A stretch of DNA of 64,000 nucleotides from JACKHO01 sp041398745 (GTDB lineage Bacteria; Planctomycetota; Planctomycetia; Planctomycetales; Planctomycetaceae): NCBI GenBank assembly GCA_041398745.1, contig JAWKUB010000010.1, positions 1 to 64,000 on the forward strand. Direction: 5' to 3'. The notes under the pieces are model-generated. The model had not been told where the DNA came from. It searched no databases and was given only the letters and a program-made list of their open reading frames with translations. Every line of letters begins with the position of its first letter. Position 1 is the stretch's first letter. Of the stretch, positions 30,701-36,301 are shown piece after piece. The translations under genes and the position numbers were made by a program.

Positions 30701-31422
30701 GAAATCCCTCCTCCGGCCCCCCCTGATGTGTTGCCCGATATTGTTGAATTCGTCGCCGTTAACATTCCAGTGGACGCATTGTAAATCGCACCGCCTTCCC
30801 CATTGGCGCTGTTGAACCACAACGTGCTGTCAATGAGTTCCAGGCTTCCGGAATTGTAAATGGCGCCGCCGAGACCAGTGGATTGGGCATGTTGGATGGC
30901 AACACGGTCAAGCGACAAGATTCCGCTGTTGTGAATTGCAGCGCCATCGCCGCTGAATGTCAGCGCACTTATCAGTTCCGCATCCTGCAGGGTTAGACTC
31001 CCGCCGGGTGCCACGGAAAAAATACGGTGCCCAACATATGCAGATTGACTGACCGCAATCTCCAACGGTTTGCCATTGACCATTCCGTTAATCTGAATCG
31101 CTGAAGTGATGTCGAGGGCTGCGTAGGAACTGAGCGTAATCCTTTGGGAAGAAGGCAAGTTGAACTCGATAATGTCCAGTTCACTTCCGTTGGTATTCGC
31201 CGTCTCAATCGCCTCGCGCAGGGTGATGTATGAATCGTAGTAGTTGACGAAATCACCGGCAGAGTTGACGATAATCGTGTTCGCGCTCGAGAGGAGAATT
31301 CGTTCCTCAGCCTGCTCAGGTACGCCCAGGGCTCGCTCCTTGCGACGCCGGCCTCTGCATAGTGAGGAATATTTGAGGATTTCGGACCGGAGACGTTTGA
31401 ACCAGCGCATGCAAAACCACAT
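12799..31422 (-). CDS. Giant RHS/Calx-beta/beta-helix surface protein with terminal HINT block A
   Basis: 6,207 residues. A basic N-terminus leads to AEERILLSS (39-46), a LEPR-type sorting segment of planctomycetes. CSLREA-like repeats (TLREAIETAN at 67; others near 421 and 2126) precede polymorphic beta-helix repeats of the GGGIYN type. A ~60-residue beta module (PFxIxxxxExMxVTxV...LTVxRGxxGT...H) recurs about 14 times between residues 885 and 2555. A Ser/Thr-Gly tract (about 2569-2653), several Calx-beta domains (2660-3160), an Asp-rich patch near 3380 and RHS/YD repeats (about 4000-5870) follow, then hydrophobic helices and CFVAGTTVEL (C6125). The tail has another hydrophobic helix and RRRRK. 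Start ATG 31422 follows GGAG by seven bases. It is likely an exported or cell-surface contact or toxin-delivery protein. Confidence 0.88.
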   Translation of the reverse strand: MWFCMRWFKRLRSEILKYSSLCRGRRRKERALGVPEQAEERILLSSANTIIVNSAGDFVNYYDSYITLREAIETANTNGSELDIIEFNLPSSQRITLSSYAALDITSAIQINGMVNGKPLEIAVSQSAYVGHRIFSVAPGGSLTLQDAELISALTFSGDGAAIHNSGILSLDRVAIQHAQSTGLGGAIYNSGSLELIDSTLWFNSANGEGGAIYNASTGMLTATNSTISGNTSGGAGGGISNYGSMNLTNVTIANNTGQQGSGISHQAGTGTLNNTLVATNSGSPDVTGTFTTSGHNLIGDVGSATGLSGSGNLTGTTANPLSPLMTPLQLHGGPRRTHMPLAGSPAIDAGDNSLASAKDQRGTPRVLDGAENNLPLDTTATVDIGAVESGAYFVNTSVDNVDASPGDGLAKASAGTNGPVVTLRSAIQELNALSGFNTSQAVAMEGVILFEEDIHPVLTRTGAGEDDSLIGDLDIHGDIRLIGNGLLGTLVHGERTGSGDPDWLDRVFHVHAGSTLTLENLSVNEGHSNYHRSQGTDKWIDTLAIGIGGAILNDGGTLSITDAHLGKSTYGASMVSADHGGVIYSRNGALELNNVIVEGGHAVLGGGIYVDSGTATIRDSEIRSNWTIGHGGGLFVAGGDVELIDSLVAYSVVDTFEVAKGSGIHVAVDGAVTLRGTTVTGGINGSLVDHLRGGGIYNAGQTRILEDSYIIDNGGSPGQSGKVNSAGAGIYNDGDLWVENSTISGNSFGQIGGGLYNAGNAIIRETLISDNATDLGAGGGIANVNGTVYLDHSVVLDNIYSNHGGGIFNYDLDAKLYVSDSTIEGNWAINSGGGIKNLHGSVSIVNSTLRDNYVPYSAGIGGGLLNLGHNLFLTDIPVPNLHLAAAVTENQTSIYLEDASPLASLPLPLDVRIGGERMTITAVDYYRDMITVIRSANRWHEFDSEVQSIINETQTQFLVADASKLLRYELPLEVVIDNEVMLITAVEGNLVTVERGRQGTAVSVHETPSAIWGVSGSATVSSSTFIGNAATDSGAAVRNHIHPYVRPTIIENSTIITTHKEPSYNGGPAVITRITADGDNPVWSPSLTILDDGFVRLDHIPETAGNPDWVYDPHESMFIQGTVIGGLYTVPNSWFEAVPDEVTMGFFRSGGNNLITADRVTAARLIGAVDAMQTTIDITTPDFDLPPTVPFKIRMSANIENEIVAEELLVTSVEELDSGMRLTVLRGEDGTTAIAHEANALVTASVSGFWQPGDKHGSLHRSSDPVYLTIRDDEGISATDTQVEVSDGTILPFGTFPMRITHVENGEEIVEEVFITEVRGNLLTIERGQAGTSAVAHPDGADLMVALPLGHELDLNVAYIDFNGGATQTVLPTPGSPLIDNGTGNDSWQQPVVIQNDSTEWIDGTTLQLADVRSLPLSPELLSGSNSVAGFISLPRLIEARIGDETVLITEFDPSSQQVRVIRGFQGSTIASHSAGDELLLRPETDRNSAYEGNSSSTGSALGSSFGNEVVILMDGASVGATVELAAPIWAEDSHVLVNVTGTLPVAPFLMQVEGEVMRVVSAVDGDLEVERGIVGDIVDHDLQSSIDLGGELSTGSTTLRIASVDGLPDAPFLLRGATEFLTVTSVDASQSTITVTREEFDTSVQTLVPGSVLSTDSPELRLLMSVTGGSATDLTLANDLSRRIGIRLVEGAGFSDTELRVANLDLLPEGEVFLKAGKEILLVTDRTVVSPAEQYITVERGVFDTEPMAIPADTLLVTDNSVIQIDGSTSLPETSSFLLIDDEVMQVLGIDQTLRAVHVRRGTFGTAFTAHFAGTSVVIGNPISDSQSDTEIAVDSADALPAVPFLLQAGSERLLVTSVDVARDIITVQRGFSGTAPLTHHYDSPTASGTLLKVDSTFGLPAAPFAIAMGTEILTVRSVDALHGILTVERGTYRSDVASHAAAAPFLFNGLATPTQFTDNGYYQTTIGWTDLYLPEIRSLAMSTTQYGAASTGFTQRTLLLQQELDSSSLTARVANIDVTLTTPFTIRIDDEVLIVESVESDTEGTTLHLARAQEDTVAASHRVDSIVRILSDQRWSAREVSDGSGAAAKDIGAVEAIYFHTDSTLDEVDDRRDDGLAVTSSGSIALRSAIIEANRQKGSATVFLDEGTYTLTLAGSSEDDGLTGDLDIYGTLTIRGKSAATTIIDASQLDRVFDVHPGAQLRLVDLTVTGGSTSTDGGAIRVNQGSLILERVYIHGNAAASGAGIFASDSAVDLSNTTVAANIATGDGGAIRAIDSTVDLRNVTLSGNSAVNGGGISQWNGTLKLRNATITANTADVGGGISPNIVADIGNTIVAGNSSLTASDADLTSRVISAGGNLIGTRIQHATLDSYLSSSTITFTVSAGEPLPAAPFPILIGDEVMTVTSVSGTTLTVVREQNAPSHSAGESVRFDGFWEEADQTADATNPLDAELEALAWSWGSVPVHAFSNSSPAIDAGLNEVFENTKILVAVDSVYIDDEIYVTNYELLPEAPFDIEVGGFTTTVLAVNGARLQLLPDESRYVTAGTEVTILTDARAFPRVYSSGGLESGSTGTGTGTGSSTGSGTGSSTGSSTGSGTGSGSGSGSGSGSGSGSGSGSGSGSGSGTGTGTGTGTGTGTGTGTGTGTGTGTSTSLPPVTQRIDIGAYEALPLVSLQAVATQVTEGTNLATPNVVSFQINRTGVTSGESEVAYRLLRTSTSTIGANDFIDGQMPYGVVKFAAGETSKLIELPVAADTVVEHDEAFTIELLDPSPGTRIVGAPITGEIINDDTATLTISDAQASEGNGIRFSITLANGVQGGLSATWSTEDIVGSAIAGTDYVADSGSVRFQGFGGEVRYVTVGTQEDNIVELNETFAVNLDSILDLDPFLANLVTVNGSATGLIANDDETSITVSSPVVAAGQSGTTAIEVSATLGPNAVDAPVTVQLASSYSSPQTISFTGAAGETVTQQFTVYTYSSGMDESIPFWLSQLSSGGRNASIQLVDADTTVINRSAPTILIEPATVSESDSGQQLTYRIAHINPTGAITFDLSTTYGGTSSEAKPDTANETFDYTPITQSFSFSGTDNEVQYFTVAIHDDNVVELDEIVNVDLANLQAGGNEGQYRVVSNAGVIANDDSAQVILTIDNSQRGHVYVNVALSAPSDIPVDILIETSSLSAVPGEDYLEFSQTVTLSGDPADSVDLDILVANPSDAPVSFGIAATSISAGGRSIDAGPVMSTAGNSSGGVVEIPVEEYMQAFDACGNPIPTVEIDTVNNISEPPEGYLMWIGLGPTPETSYGSGVWVWMVPGYGYFNSQEEFLQTTFYYDWENGVQYQDVYKQIPNAQGTVDYYAYYPGQGWVYVGTESGPTQNEDCCCDDENNPDTDDEDDDDDDPTEIVESVPVTQTFSLGGISTDEVYTFKPFSSYNQRLSDDVELALDDGNGNFLGSGQTVHLTYGTLTVNDDLTLTYTPDPDVRTRQDAPLLPELDGNGDVIRFSGTDEYSVHLVPSATPNGAPIATTTGTLVVKNDLPVIVGQFIHGATSEPDAPVFLNYESTQNVNLWELFYDPDGEVDITNMQIVSVRYDGSPEQYNSSNSGRYDFMGRQLTEDDQLLRYTEAHPEDPADPVETLVAPIGRYGTGGLSSGFFLGWTGKAMEVQIVDDHTLSFYNEMTFDAANHRTFNDVLGDYQYNFENMGFPIRLDFIVTLSDGSGYFDSEGEWVTHTWEVDIAAKPNTYRSSGLWKLHSVPEIETRPWITNVVPQVVEDSNSLSSGTPNPNAPTAFSPAANPHPQVPEAEIDRREQWSFVASNRISTATDNTVDAGGVAVDMLQGTYSVTQSLPLDISGGASELSIPGLIYDSATVFVSPEDANGSTPAVPGITPIIQGRLARLGSSETPTSIEATLVWNDRDGQDDVVTKLFNFPAGSQDDFVFALSPSVAPEQSGVYNWTMQISVTTSSSTEPIELEMHGETPVVVTSQSVFGHGWQLIGVPTLTYDDRGSGNTSDTDDRFILAFPGATPTLFDAASIANNFTNYDGEFQNIRLGSLAIGTDGFRDISERGTLRAVSTDTEVIYKTEDAVEYVFKHHEVNGEHIYLIDRIEQAGLEMSDTTARRQGVKFDWNLGSATEQQDPEWRPLIDKITSSDGGEHDFSYSNGNLDLITVGDPTAPVRTIDFTVDSSGYLQNVDYIGAASNLSADPGRVFDYTNGMLTSDRWSSSGAFNREIVLTEGRISQVRLGYSKVVFDLETAALTGRDVLAEGPSTGRLPTSQDIVSLIRSKDSQDRSHEYRFSHQGFLIQEATYYETSASPDPQGYTVLYSRTYDQNGFVLTETDILGRESTYTYDFAIRTPSGQAPAYQSSAYDQYPDLRPPEYTATDYLGNIVVVQDATTVTRYDYFTTGPNKGKVSRTLTGNTIDNRLMVTNASGGTSSAPIVTEYEYDADGNLTRTRTRRGDWDVSGQSSSSDPQDLVESWTYYTGDGGVTGEWQVKGLLATHTSATGLVTSYFYDDLERVSKTTEHLDAVQLHTGLYPTTGSGVPAQQAEDRVTTYTYDALGYIHETTVRVNNHLVSTSISTHDAFGRLLTELTTGHTSSEVLSNIRFTYTTDGNVDWALQQVLDYSPGTTSGTERWAATDYAYDSAGLLTAVFVGGWEPAAGGLTPDAAEYAFFYQPQSGTVDSSIQEISSFEYFENGAIKSELTHGRFEKTYSIGIDGLTSWVTTDDRQVTSAPDVIVRTTTDVAGRVIEVKNDLTQEKTTYEYGNEWLDVPTVVSQQQVYNGSDQVRTVSTYYDYDSFGRVVKENSSAGITPTVYEYDELGFVTKMEVQNERGRRIEYETNSTGNIIKSSERRPTVAPDGQIVVPADVEYEFVYDQYGRLRETIDPLKDGDATYADEANAQPATVTYEYDDLGLMKITSIDRVGMTTTQWFDAAGRLVKNRSAFSTQSSEGITVYQYDIAGNLASEEFTGDNIHTLTKYGYDARGRRRVTENLDPSTSEIMSRTHTDILPALGNTTGWTAATTEEIYLSPTEVITRLSLVKSDNSGRVLSQSIPAVEGGAVTSVLVGTSYDYSSNGTVTVTTTKTHDGVQLSQDISKLNSQGQLLAKYGPAGNVIQDMTYDEGGRLTEQVQGTTVTSMLYDSLTGAARQQTISSPVNGGNPRTDRFDYDSVGNVIKRTDSLYADTHMTYDVLGRLLTETIRINGQPATRSWTYNGNTTTYKDRNDREIVTTYDPATRTSTETWVGSSEVITRQVNILGAVVESSNETADISWTYDSLGRVELTTTDLTIGTYTTPQIVVDPVTGMLGASSVNFSLGGTLISTTNYRRDDMGQITGIHLDYNEASQDSWLVGQVADDKSVTVSYFFDGRRNEVQRFASSGGFTGDPYQYSEPLVRGITNYGYRSGTGTQLESISHLAKPAVPVAHYGYAYNGQAIVTGAVSTYYDVGTSDINRMETRSYVQDQLNQIRSVTTTVGTSSTAATNPTSNVGYLYDSVGNRLGESPEDDTPATGANVPSVHNVQNNRLLEDDFYTYKYDKEGNVIERKTNYAVDPSTQKVIDNSNQTIRDYFNSANSTWESRPGRYGSSATNRTEDVVTDEFLFGAGDLTFSFSNLASGTYAVWSTWEPTEIGAMQPIEATGTATITKTVNLKNAPDGLVHPDGRTWQLLGEVTVSNGQVEMRIEVMDGTVVDAFKLTPKLTQTETFTWDHRNRLSKVETKWGSTVQSTVEYSYDSMGRLVGRVAKDGAGTVNSARAYALDGSNRLAELYLLDSGKIGVTYFNGPAFGEVLAIDQPLTSGPSSVWMFADPDGNVRSLVTKTSTGWNYEHRFFDEFGNAYLNSINQSDTAINLTPTVFRGMFQDAKTDIFMGIAGGNGYTAQSGRFLTSPDGSYTLPTSLTLSLASTSFTGVAVNWAALAGPNPEGYTALDTYFFNPVGQVATGIADGLTFGVIGDMQRSIYGDDIAQLNQTGALYKAGVYAGQAMQATMFAYSGLVGVAGRTASQAYGIMANAAGIGFGMGFGTTLAVQAAKGERLNFGAALHSGFSGATSGVITAGLLPAAATGGSALLKGLGVAAHSEIAKQVVYGGMAAYSAYGIGKNGAAALQGDREAMVHLAISFGQLAGTYAVRKLSYCFVAGTTVELAEVNESMLSKAAFAVPPEDANSTNSRYLLAISAGIASAAVGLELLRPEESRRRRKPPSPLLSELDDPNVVFLA
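23462..23715 (-). repeat. Low-complexity GT/GS-encoding repeat tract in the giant gene
   Basis: About 250 bases of near-tandem 6-bp units (plus strand CCCGTx, CCCGAx, CCGGTx and variants) encode alternating Gly-Thr and Gly-Ser in the giant protein. It is a flexible linker between the third beta-helix part and the Calx-beta domains. Hexamer repeats of this kind are prone to length change while keeping the frame. Long arginine-rich or proline-rich frames on the other strand are shadows of this repeat. Confidence 0.85.
25190..28770 (-). repeat. Array of ~60-residue beta modules inside the giant gene
   Basis: Twelve degenerate copies lie here (with two more near 24160-24310 and 23760-23950). Each has a hydrophobic PFxIxI strand, an E-x-M/L, V-T-x-V, then T-V-x-R-G-x-x-G-T and a histidine. 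The repeats are protein-level: DNA identity between copies is low, so they are old. Confidence 0.7.
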
Positions 31423-31538
31423 GATCGCACTCCAGCAATGTATGAGATGTATTTGCCCCCCCCAGAAAAGGGAGGCCTATGAAATGTCGCATGAAGGTAT
31501 ATTGATGCGTGTGAGCCTGCAACCATAAACAAAAACAC
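31423..31538. promoter_or_regulatory. Divergent promoter region of giant gene and GT41 gene
   Basis: The giant gene (minus) and the glycosyltransferase gene (plus) start 116 bases apart, so both promoters must lie here or overlap the genes. GGAG for the giant gene is at about 31430-31433. The GT41 start has no clear Shine-Dalgarno sequence and is preceded by an A-rich run. I cannot assign -35/-10 boxes with confidence. Confidence 0.5.
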
Positions 31539-33209
31539 ATGAGTTGGCCCGTGAGTTCGTCACAATCATTTGAGAAGCTGACCCAATTGGCGTTCGATGC
31601 AATGGCTCAGAAAGATTGGGGCAAAGCCATTGTTTTGTACCGTTCGCTGCTTGCTGCTCATCCTGGAGACGAATTTGCCTTCAACAACTATGGGTTCAGC
31701 TTGTGGCAGGTGGGCCGAATCGGAGAAGCGATCCCCCAGTTTCGACGGGCTCTACAATTCAATCCAAAGTGCGAACTCGCGCTGAGTAACCTCGTTCAAT
31801 GTCTGGAGCTGTCCCATCGGCGAAGTGAGACAATCCCATTCCGACGACGGCTCTTGACGCTCGATGAATCGTCTCGAGACCACCGCCTGCAATTGGCAAA
31901 AGCACTCTTGGATTCTGGTAGAATCTCTGAGGCGCTAAGACATTATCAAATACTGCTCGAACGGTTTGCCAACGACGCAGAAATCGTCAGCGACTACTTG
32001 CTTACGTTGAATTATTCAGACGCATGGAACGAAGACGAGGTTGCCAGTGAACACATGCGGTGGGGCCGAAATACTGTTTGCCAACAGGCAGTTTCTCCAG
32101 CAGTCAACGAAGTCAGAGACCGCAAGTTGCGTCTCGGCTATTTGTCGGCCGACTTCGTTCAGCACCCGGTCGGAAAGTTGCTGGAGCAAATCCTTGCCGA
32201 ACATGACCACGAAATATTTGATGTCTTCCTCTATCACGATCAGTCCTACTCCGATGAGTGGACGAATCGAATTCGGCAATACGGGCAATTCCGAGAAGTG
32301 CATACGTTGTCGGGCCGGGAGTTGAGACAAATGTTGCTGGCCGATCAGTTGGACATACTGATAGAAACAGGTGGGTACACCGGTGGGCGGCACCGATTTG
32401 ACGTGTTAACCCCGCGCGTGGCGCCAACTCAAATCGCGTTTCTGGGTTATCCAACCACAACGGGACAACCCTGCATCGATTTCCGCATCACTGACCCCTT
32501 GACCGATCCGCCGTCACCCGCGGAGACATACTATTCCGAAAAACTCATCCGACTTCCAACACTGGCTATTGCCCATCGCTTTCCGGAGGAATGGTGTCTT
32601 GCCACTCCGTCCCCGGCGAAAGAAAATGGCTATATTACGTTCGGAAGCTTCAACAATCCGGCGAAACTCTCAATGAGTGCATTGAGAGCGTGGGGCAGAA
32701 TGCTGGGTCGCGTCCCGAACAGCCGCCTGGTTTTGAAATACGGCGACCGACTCGAACAGGCATCTATTCAGGAGAGAATTCTGGAGACTTTGTGTGAGTC
32801 TGGTGCACTTTCCGATCGGGTAGATTTTCTCCAAGCGGCTCCCACTCATAAAGAACATCACTTAGCGATTGCATCGGTCGATATCGCCCTGGACTCTTTC
32901 CCATATCAGGGGACCTTTACGACGTTAGAGACTCTGGCAATGGGAGTGCCAGTCGTAACGCTGGCCGGAAAAGCCCACTGTCGCCGGGCGAGTTCTGCCA
33001 TGCTCCTTCACTTGAGTTTTCCCGATTTGGTGACAGAGTCAGTCGACGACTACGTTGAACTTTGCATTTCTCTCGCCAGTGATGTGCATCGATTGGCTGC
33101 GATGCGCAAGGAGCTGTTCAACCGATTTCATAATTCAAGGATTGCAGATCCCGCAAACCTCACTCGCTGCCTGGAAAGAGCGCTTCTGTCAACATTAGGC
33201 CAACCTTGA
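31539..33209 (+). CDS. SPINDLY-type TPR O-GlcNAc transferase (GT41)
   Basis: 556 residues. Tetratricopeptide repeats (about 1-170; e.g. FAFNNYGFSLWQVGRIGEAIPQF) precede a GT41 catalytic region starting at RKLRLGYLSADFVQHPVGKL. The histidine of QHPVG matches the conserved HP of O-GlcNAc transferases. YITFGSFNNPAKL...RVPNSRLVLKYGD and FTTLETLAMGVPVVTLAGKAHCRRASSAML form the UDP-sugar site. Such enzymes put GlcNAc or related sugars on Ser/Thr. The gene is divergent from the giant surface protein, whose Ser/Thr-Gly tract is a natural candidate substrate; that link is inference from position. A hairpin terminator follows at 33296. Confidence 0.88.
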   Translation: MSWPVSSSQSFEKLTQLAFDAMAQKDWGKAIVLYRSLLAAHPGDEFAFNNYGFSLWQVGRIGEAIPQFRRALQFNPKCELALSNLVQCLELSHRRSETIPFRRRLLTLDESSRDHRLQLAKALLDSGRISEALRHYQILLERFANDAEIVSDYLLTLNYSDAWNEDEVASEHMRWGRNTVCQQAVSPAVNEVRDRKLRLGYLSADFVQHPVGKLLEQILAEHDHEIFDVFLYHDQSYSDEWTNRIRQYGQFREVHTLSGRELRQMLLADQLDILIETGGYTGGRHRFDVLTPRVAPTQIAFLGYPTTTGQPCIDFRITDPLTDPPSPAETYYSEKLIRLPTLAIAHRFPEEWCLATPSPAKENGYITFGSFNNPAKLSMSALRAWGRMLGRVPNSRLVLKYGDRLEQASIQERILETLCESGALSDRVDFLQAAPTHKEHHLAIASVDIALDSFPYQGTFTTLETLAMGVPVVTLAGKAHCRRASSAMLLHLSFPDLVTESVDDYVELCISLASDVHRLAAMRKELFNRFHNSRIADPANLTRCLERALLSTLGQP

Positions 33210-33242
33210 TTCTGAGTTCCCCGAGACCGATTCGAACCTTCT

Positions 33243-33262
33243 CCTTCGGTTCCGTAGACCTG
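33243..33262. repeat. Dispersed 20-bp repeat, copy 2
   Basis: CCTTCGGTTCCGTAGACCTG differs by one base from the copies at 5126 and 59001. Here it follows the end of the GT41 gene. Confidence 0.6.
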
Positions 33263-33295
33263 TAATGCGTTCCTTTTGATTTCCGAATGGTGGTG

Positions 33296-33330
33296 AAAGC
33301 CCTGGGTTTCCAGGGCTTTTGCTTTTCCCT
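33296..33330 (+). terminator. Rho-independent terminator after GT41 gene
   Basis: AAAGCCCTGG (33296-33305), loop GTTT, and CCAGGGCTTT (33310-33319) make a perfect 10-bp stem followed by a T-rich run (TGCTTTT). It lies 87 bases after the GT41 stop codon. Confidence 0.85.
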
Positions 33331-33708
33331 CGCATCGACCAACGACAGCTTTCGCGTATTTGTGGGGGGATAAGTGGGGGGACTTGCCGGGTTTTCCCAG
33401 ATTGCATATTCGGATGTCGCTACCCGTTGGCGGCAATTCGACTCGCAATCGAAATTGCTGTGCATCTGCAGTGTCACGTTGGCCGGGCCTGCTGGCACTT
33501 CAATGGTACACCGACACGACGTACAATCGTCTCAGTTTCAAAATCGTGGTGTCGGCAACTTTCCGGCCGATTTCAGTTCTGCTGAAGGGCAATTCCACCG
33601 TCCCATGACTGACTTCTCGACGACCAACATTGAGCCCCACGACTTACTGTTTGTTACCATCACAGTATCTTCTCGAAACACGCAACAGGAGCTGCAATTT
33701 CACGATCA
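33331..33708. other. Non-coding stretch before IS21 element 2
   Basis: No convincing gene on either strand. Frames are short and of low-quality composition. Confidence 0.5.
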
Positions 33709-33887
33709 TGTAGACGCCGGTCAGAAAACGTGGCGTTTGGCGGGGAGGGTGTGACGGAATAAAAGTGTAGCGCCCAGATGATCACTTGTGGCCCGATGTT
33801 CAGACTGTTGGTTTTCACCAACGGTTGGAACTTCAAGGCAGCGAGGGACGGGTGTTCACTGATATGCAACAGATTTCAAAGTTTGCT

Positions 33888-35396
33888 TTGAGAAGCAAAA
33901 CTGCGGGCAGAGATTCGTCGTCGCGTGTTGACGGGTGAGATCAGTAAGCGTGCGGCGTGCCGTGAATACGACATTCACTGGGAGACGCTCCAGAAGATTC
34001 TCACGCACATCGAGCCACCGGGGTATCGGAGAACGAAGCCGCGAGGTTCGAAGATTGATCCGTACCAGCCGATCATTCAGGAGATTCTGGACTCGGACAA
34101 GCAGGTTCACCGCAAGCAGCGGCATACAGCCCAGCGGATTTTCGAGCGATTGCGTGATGAACACGGCTATGACGGCGGGATTACGCTGGTCAATCAAGCT
34201 GTCCGAAACCTGAAGCAACGAACTAAGGAAGTCTTCTTTCCGCTGTCACATCCGCCGGGAGAAGCACAGATTGACTTTGGCTTTGCCGATGTCTGGCTCG
34301 ATGGCGAACTGACGAAGGTGGCTCTTTTCGTGATGACGCTGCCGTATTCCGACGCCATCTTTGTCCAGGCATTTCCACGAGAGTGCACAGAATCATTTCT
34401 CGAAGGCCACGTCCGAGCCTTTGAGTTCTTTGGTGGTGTGCCGACCCGCATCAGCTATGACAACAGCAAGGTGGCTGTGGCCAAGATCGTGGGAGACCGT
34501 GAACGGGACGTCACCAAAGAGTTCCTGCGGCTGAAGAGTCACTTCCTCTACGAAGATCACTTTTGTCTCGTGCGGCGTCCCAATGAGAAAGGCCATGTAG
34601 AACGACTGCTCGACTTTGCACGTCGATCATTCCTGGTGCCTGTCCCTCAAATCACCAGCCTGGAACAACTCAATGCACAACTTGCTGCGTTGTGCAGAGC
34701 AGACCTGGAACGAACGCTGCGTGGTAAGTCTGGCTCCAAGCGTGAACGACTCATCGAGGAACAACAGGTTCTCAGACCGATTCCCAGCGAGCAGTTCGAG
34801 GCGAAACGGCTGCAGACTGTGCATGCGAATTCCCTGTCGCTCATTCGCTTTGTCGGAACAGCTATTCGGTACCCACAGAGTATGCGTATCGGTCATTGAC
34901 GGTGGTCGCCACAGTGAGCGAGGTTCGCATTTCCTGCGGTGATGAACTCATCGCCTCACATCCTCGCTGCTGGAACAAGCAGCAGTTCTTCTTTGATCCG
35001 TTGCATTATCTGGGACTTCTGGAACGCAAGCCTGGTGGGTTCGATTTTGCCAGACCGTTCGAAGCCTGGGAACTCCCGGTCTGCTTTGGCATTCTGCGAA
35101 GGCGACTGGAAGCTGAACTCGATGGTCTGGGAACCAAGGAGTTCATCAAGATTCTCAGGCTACTGGAGCGGCATTCTCTTGCGACGCTGAAGTCCGCAGT
35201 GCAGCACGCATTAGAGATTGGGGCCAGCAGTGCTGATGCCATTCGGCTGATTCTCGAATACCAGCAAGAACCAGCCATCGACCTGTTCTGCCTGGATGGG
35301 CGTCCGCACTTGAAGCAAGTCCGCGTCGCTCAAACCAATGTCTCTGCCTACCAATCGTTACTCACCTCAACCTCTGAAGGATGCCCTGTCTTATGA
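33888..35396 (+). pseudogene. istA: IS21 transposase IstA, one frameshift
   Basis: The first part reads LRAEIRRRVLTGEISKRAACREYDI (helix-turn-helix), then KQRHTAQRIFERLRDEHGYDG, the DDE blocks around QIDFGFADV and SYDNSKVAVAK, and PNEKGHVERLL. Near 34852 one base is missing: reading GAT CGG for G TCGG joins LIRF to DRNSYSVPTEYAYRSLTVVA, which continues to the TGA at 35394-35396. No good start codon is seen before LRAEIRR; a stop lies just upstream, so the very 5' end may be damaged too. Confidence 0.85.
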
Positions 35397-36187
35397 AGAA
35401 GATCGAAACGAAAAGTCTGGTGCTGCTGAAGCATCATCTCAAAGCCTTGCGTATGCCCACGCTGCTCGCTGAGTGCGAGAAAGTCGCTGGTCAATGCGCC
35501 ACAGACAACATCGACCATCTTGGCTTCCTGCTGAGGCTGTGCGAGTTGGAACTCATTGACCGCGAACGCCGTGCGTCGGATCGACGTCTCAAGGCGGCGC
35601 AATTCCCCAATCACAAAACACTCGACAGCTTCGACTTCAATGCCCAGCCTTCGCTGAACAAGTTGCTCATCACCGAACTGCTGCGAGGTGAGTATCTCGA
35701 TAAGAAAGAGAATGTGCTGCTGGTCGGGAACTCGGGGACGGGTAAAAGTCACATCGCCACGGCATTGGGGATTGCCGCATGCGGCCAGGGGAAACGAGTG
35801 AAGTTCTACCGCGTGACGGAACTCATCACGCTGCTCCTGGAAGCTCGTGAAGAACGCGATCTGTTGAAACTCAAGAAGCAACTCTCCAAACTGGACCTGC
35901 TCATCCTGGATGAACTCGGCTACGTTCCCGCCAGCAAAGTGGGAGCCGAGTTGTTCTTCGATGTCATCAGTACAGCCTATGAGCGGCTGAGCGTGATGAT
36001 CACCACCAACCTGCCGTTCGAGCACTGGACCGAGGTGCTGGGTAGCGAACGCCTCACCGGAGCCGCATTGGACCGCCTGACACACCGCTGCCACATCCTC
36101 GAAGCCTCCGGCGAAAGCTTCCGTCTGCAAGATGCCAAGCGACGGAGGACAAAACGCTCAAGCTCCAGCCAGGCAAAGACGAAGTAA
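35393..36187 (+). CDS. istB: IS21 transposition helper ATPase IstB
   Basis: 264 residues. Walker A is VGNSGTGKSH, Walker B is LLILDELGYVPAS, followed by TTNLPFEHWTEV and LDRLTHRCHIL. I chose ATG 35393 because it overlaps the istA stop as ATGA, the normal IS21 coupling. The C-terminus is basic (RRTKRSSSSQAKTK). It appears intact although its istA partner is frameshifted. Confidence 0.92.
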   Translation: MKKIETKSLVLLKHHLKALRMPTLLAECEKVAGQCATDNIDHLGFLLRLCELELIDRERRASDRRLKAAQFPNHKTLDSFDFNAQPSLNKLLITELLRGEYLDKKENVLLVGNSGTGKSHIATALGIAACGQGKRVKFYRVTELITLLLEAREERDLLKLKKQLSKLDLLILDELGYVPASKVGAELFFDVISTAYERLSVMITTNLPFEHWTEVLGSERLTGAALDRLTHRCHILEASGESFRLQDAKRRRTKRSSSSQAKTK

Positions 36188-36301
36188 CCAGTGACCACCA
36201 ACCCGGCCGAGACGCTCACATCCCTCCGCCGGGCTCTTTCTCGCCAACTAGCGCTACGTTTTTCAACCACCAAGCGCTACGTTTTCTAACCGGCGTCTAC
36301 A

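Larger units (their letters stand above)
33709..36301 (+). mobile_element. IS21-family element 2
   Basis: The ends are TGTAGACGCCGG (33709 on) and the complement ending at 36301. About 24 of the first 27 positions match (TGTAGACGCCGGTCAGAAAA against TGTAGACGCCGGTTAGAAAA). At the right end the GCGCTACGTTTTYAACC unit occurs twice, as usual for IS21 multiple terminal repeats. istA and istB lie inside. I see no clear target duplication. The sequence is only distantly like element 1. Confidence 0.85.

Noticed and set aside
33195..33275. tRNA-like sequence (complement contains GGTTCGAATC and CTACGGAACC)
   Set aside because: The T-arm and anticodon stems do not pair over their full length and no acceptor stem is found; kept only as a repeat.
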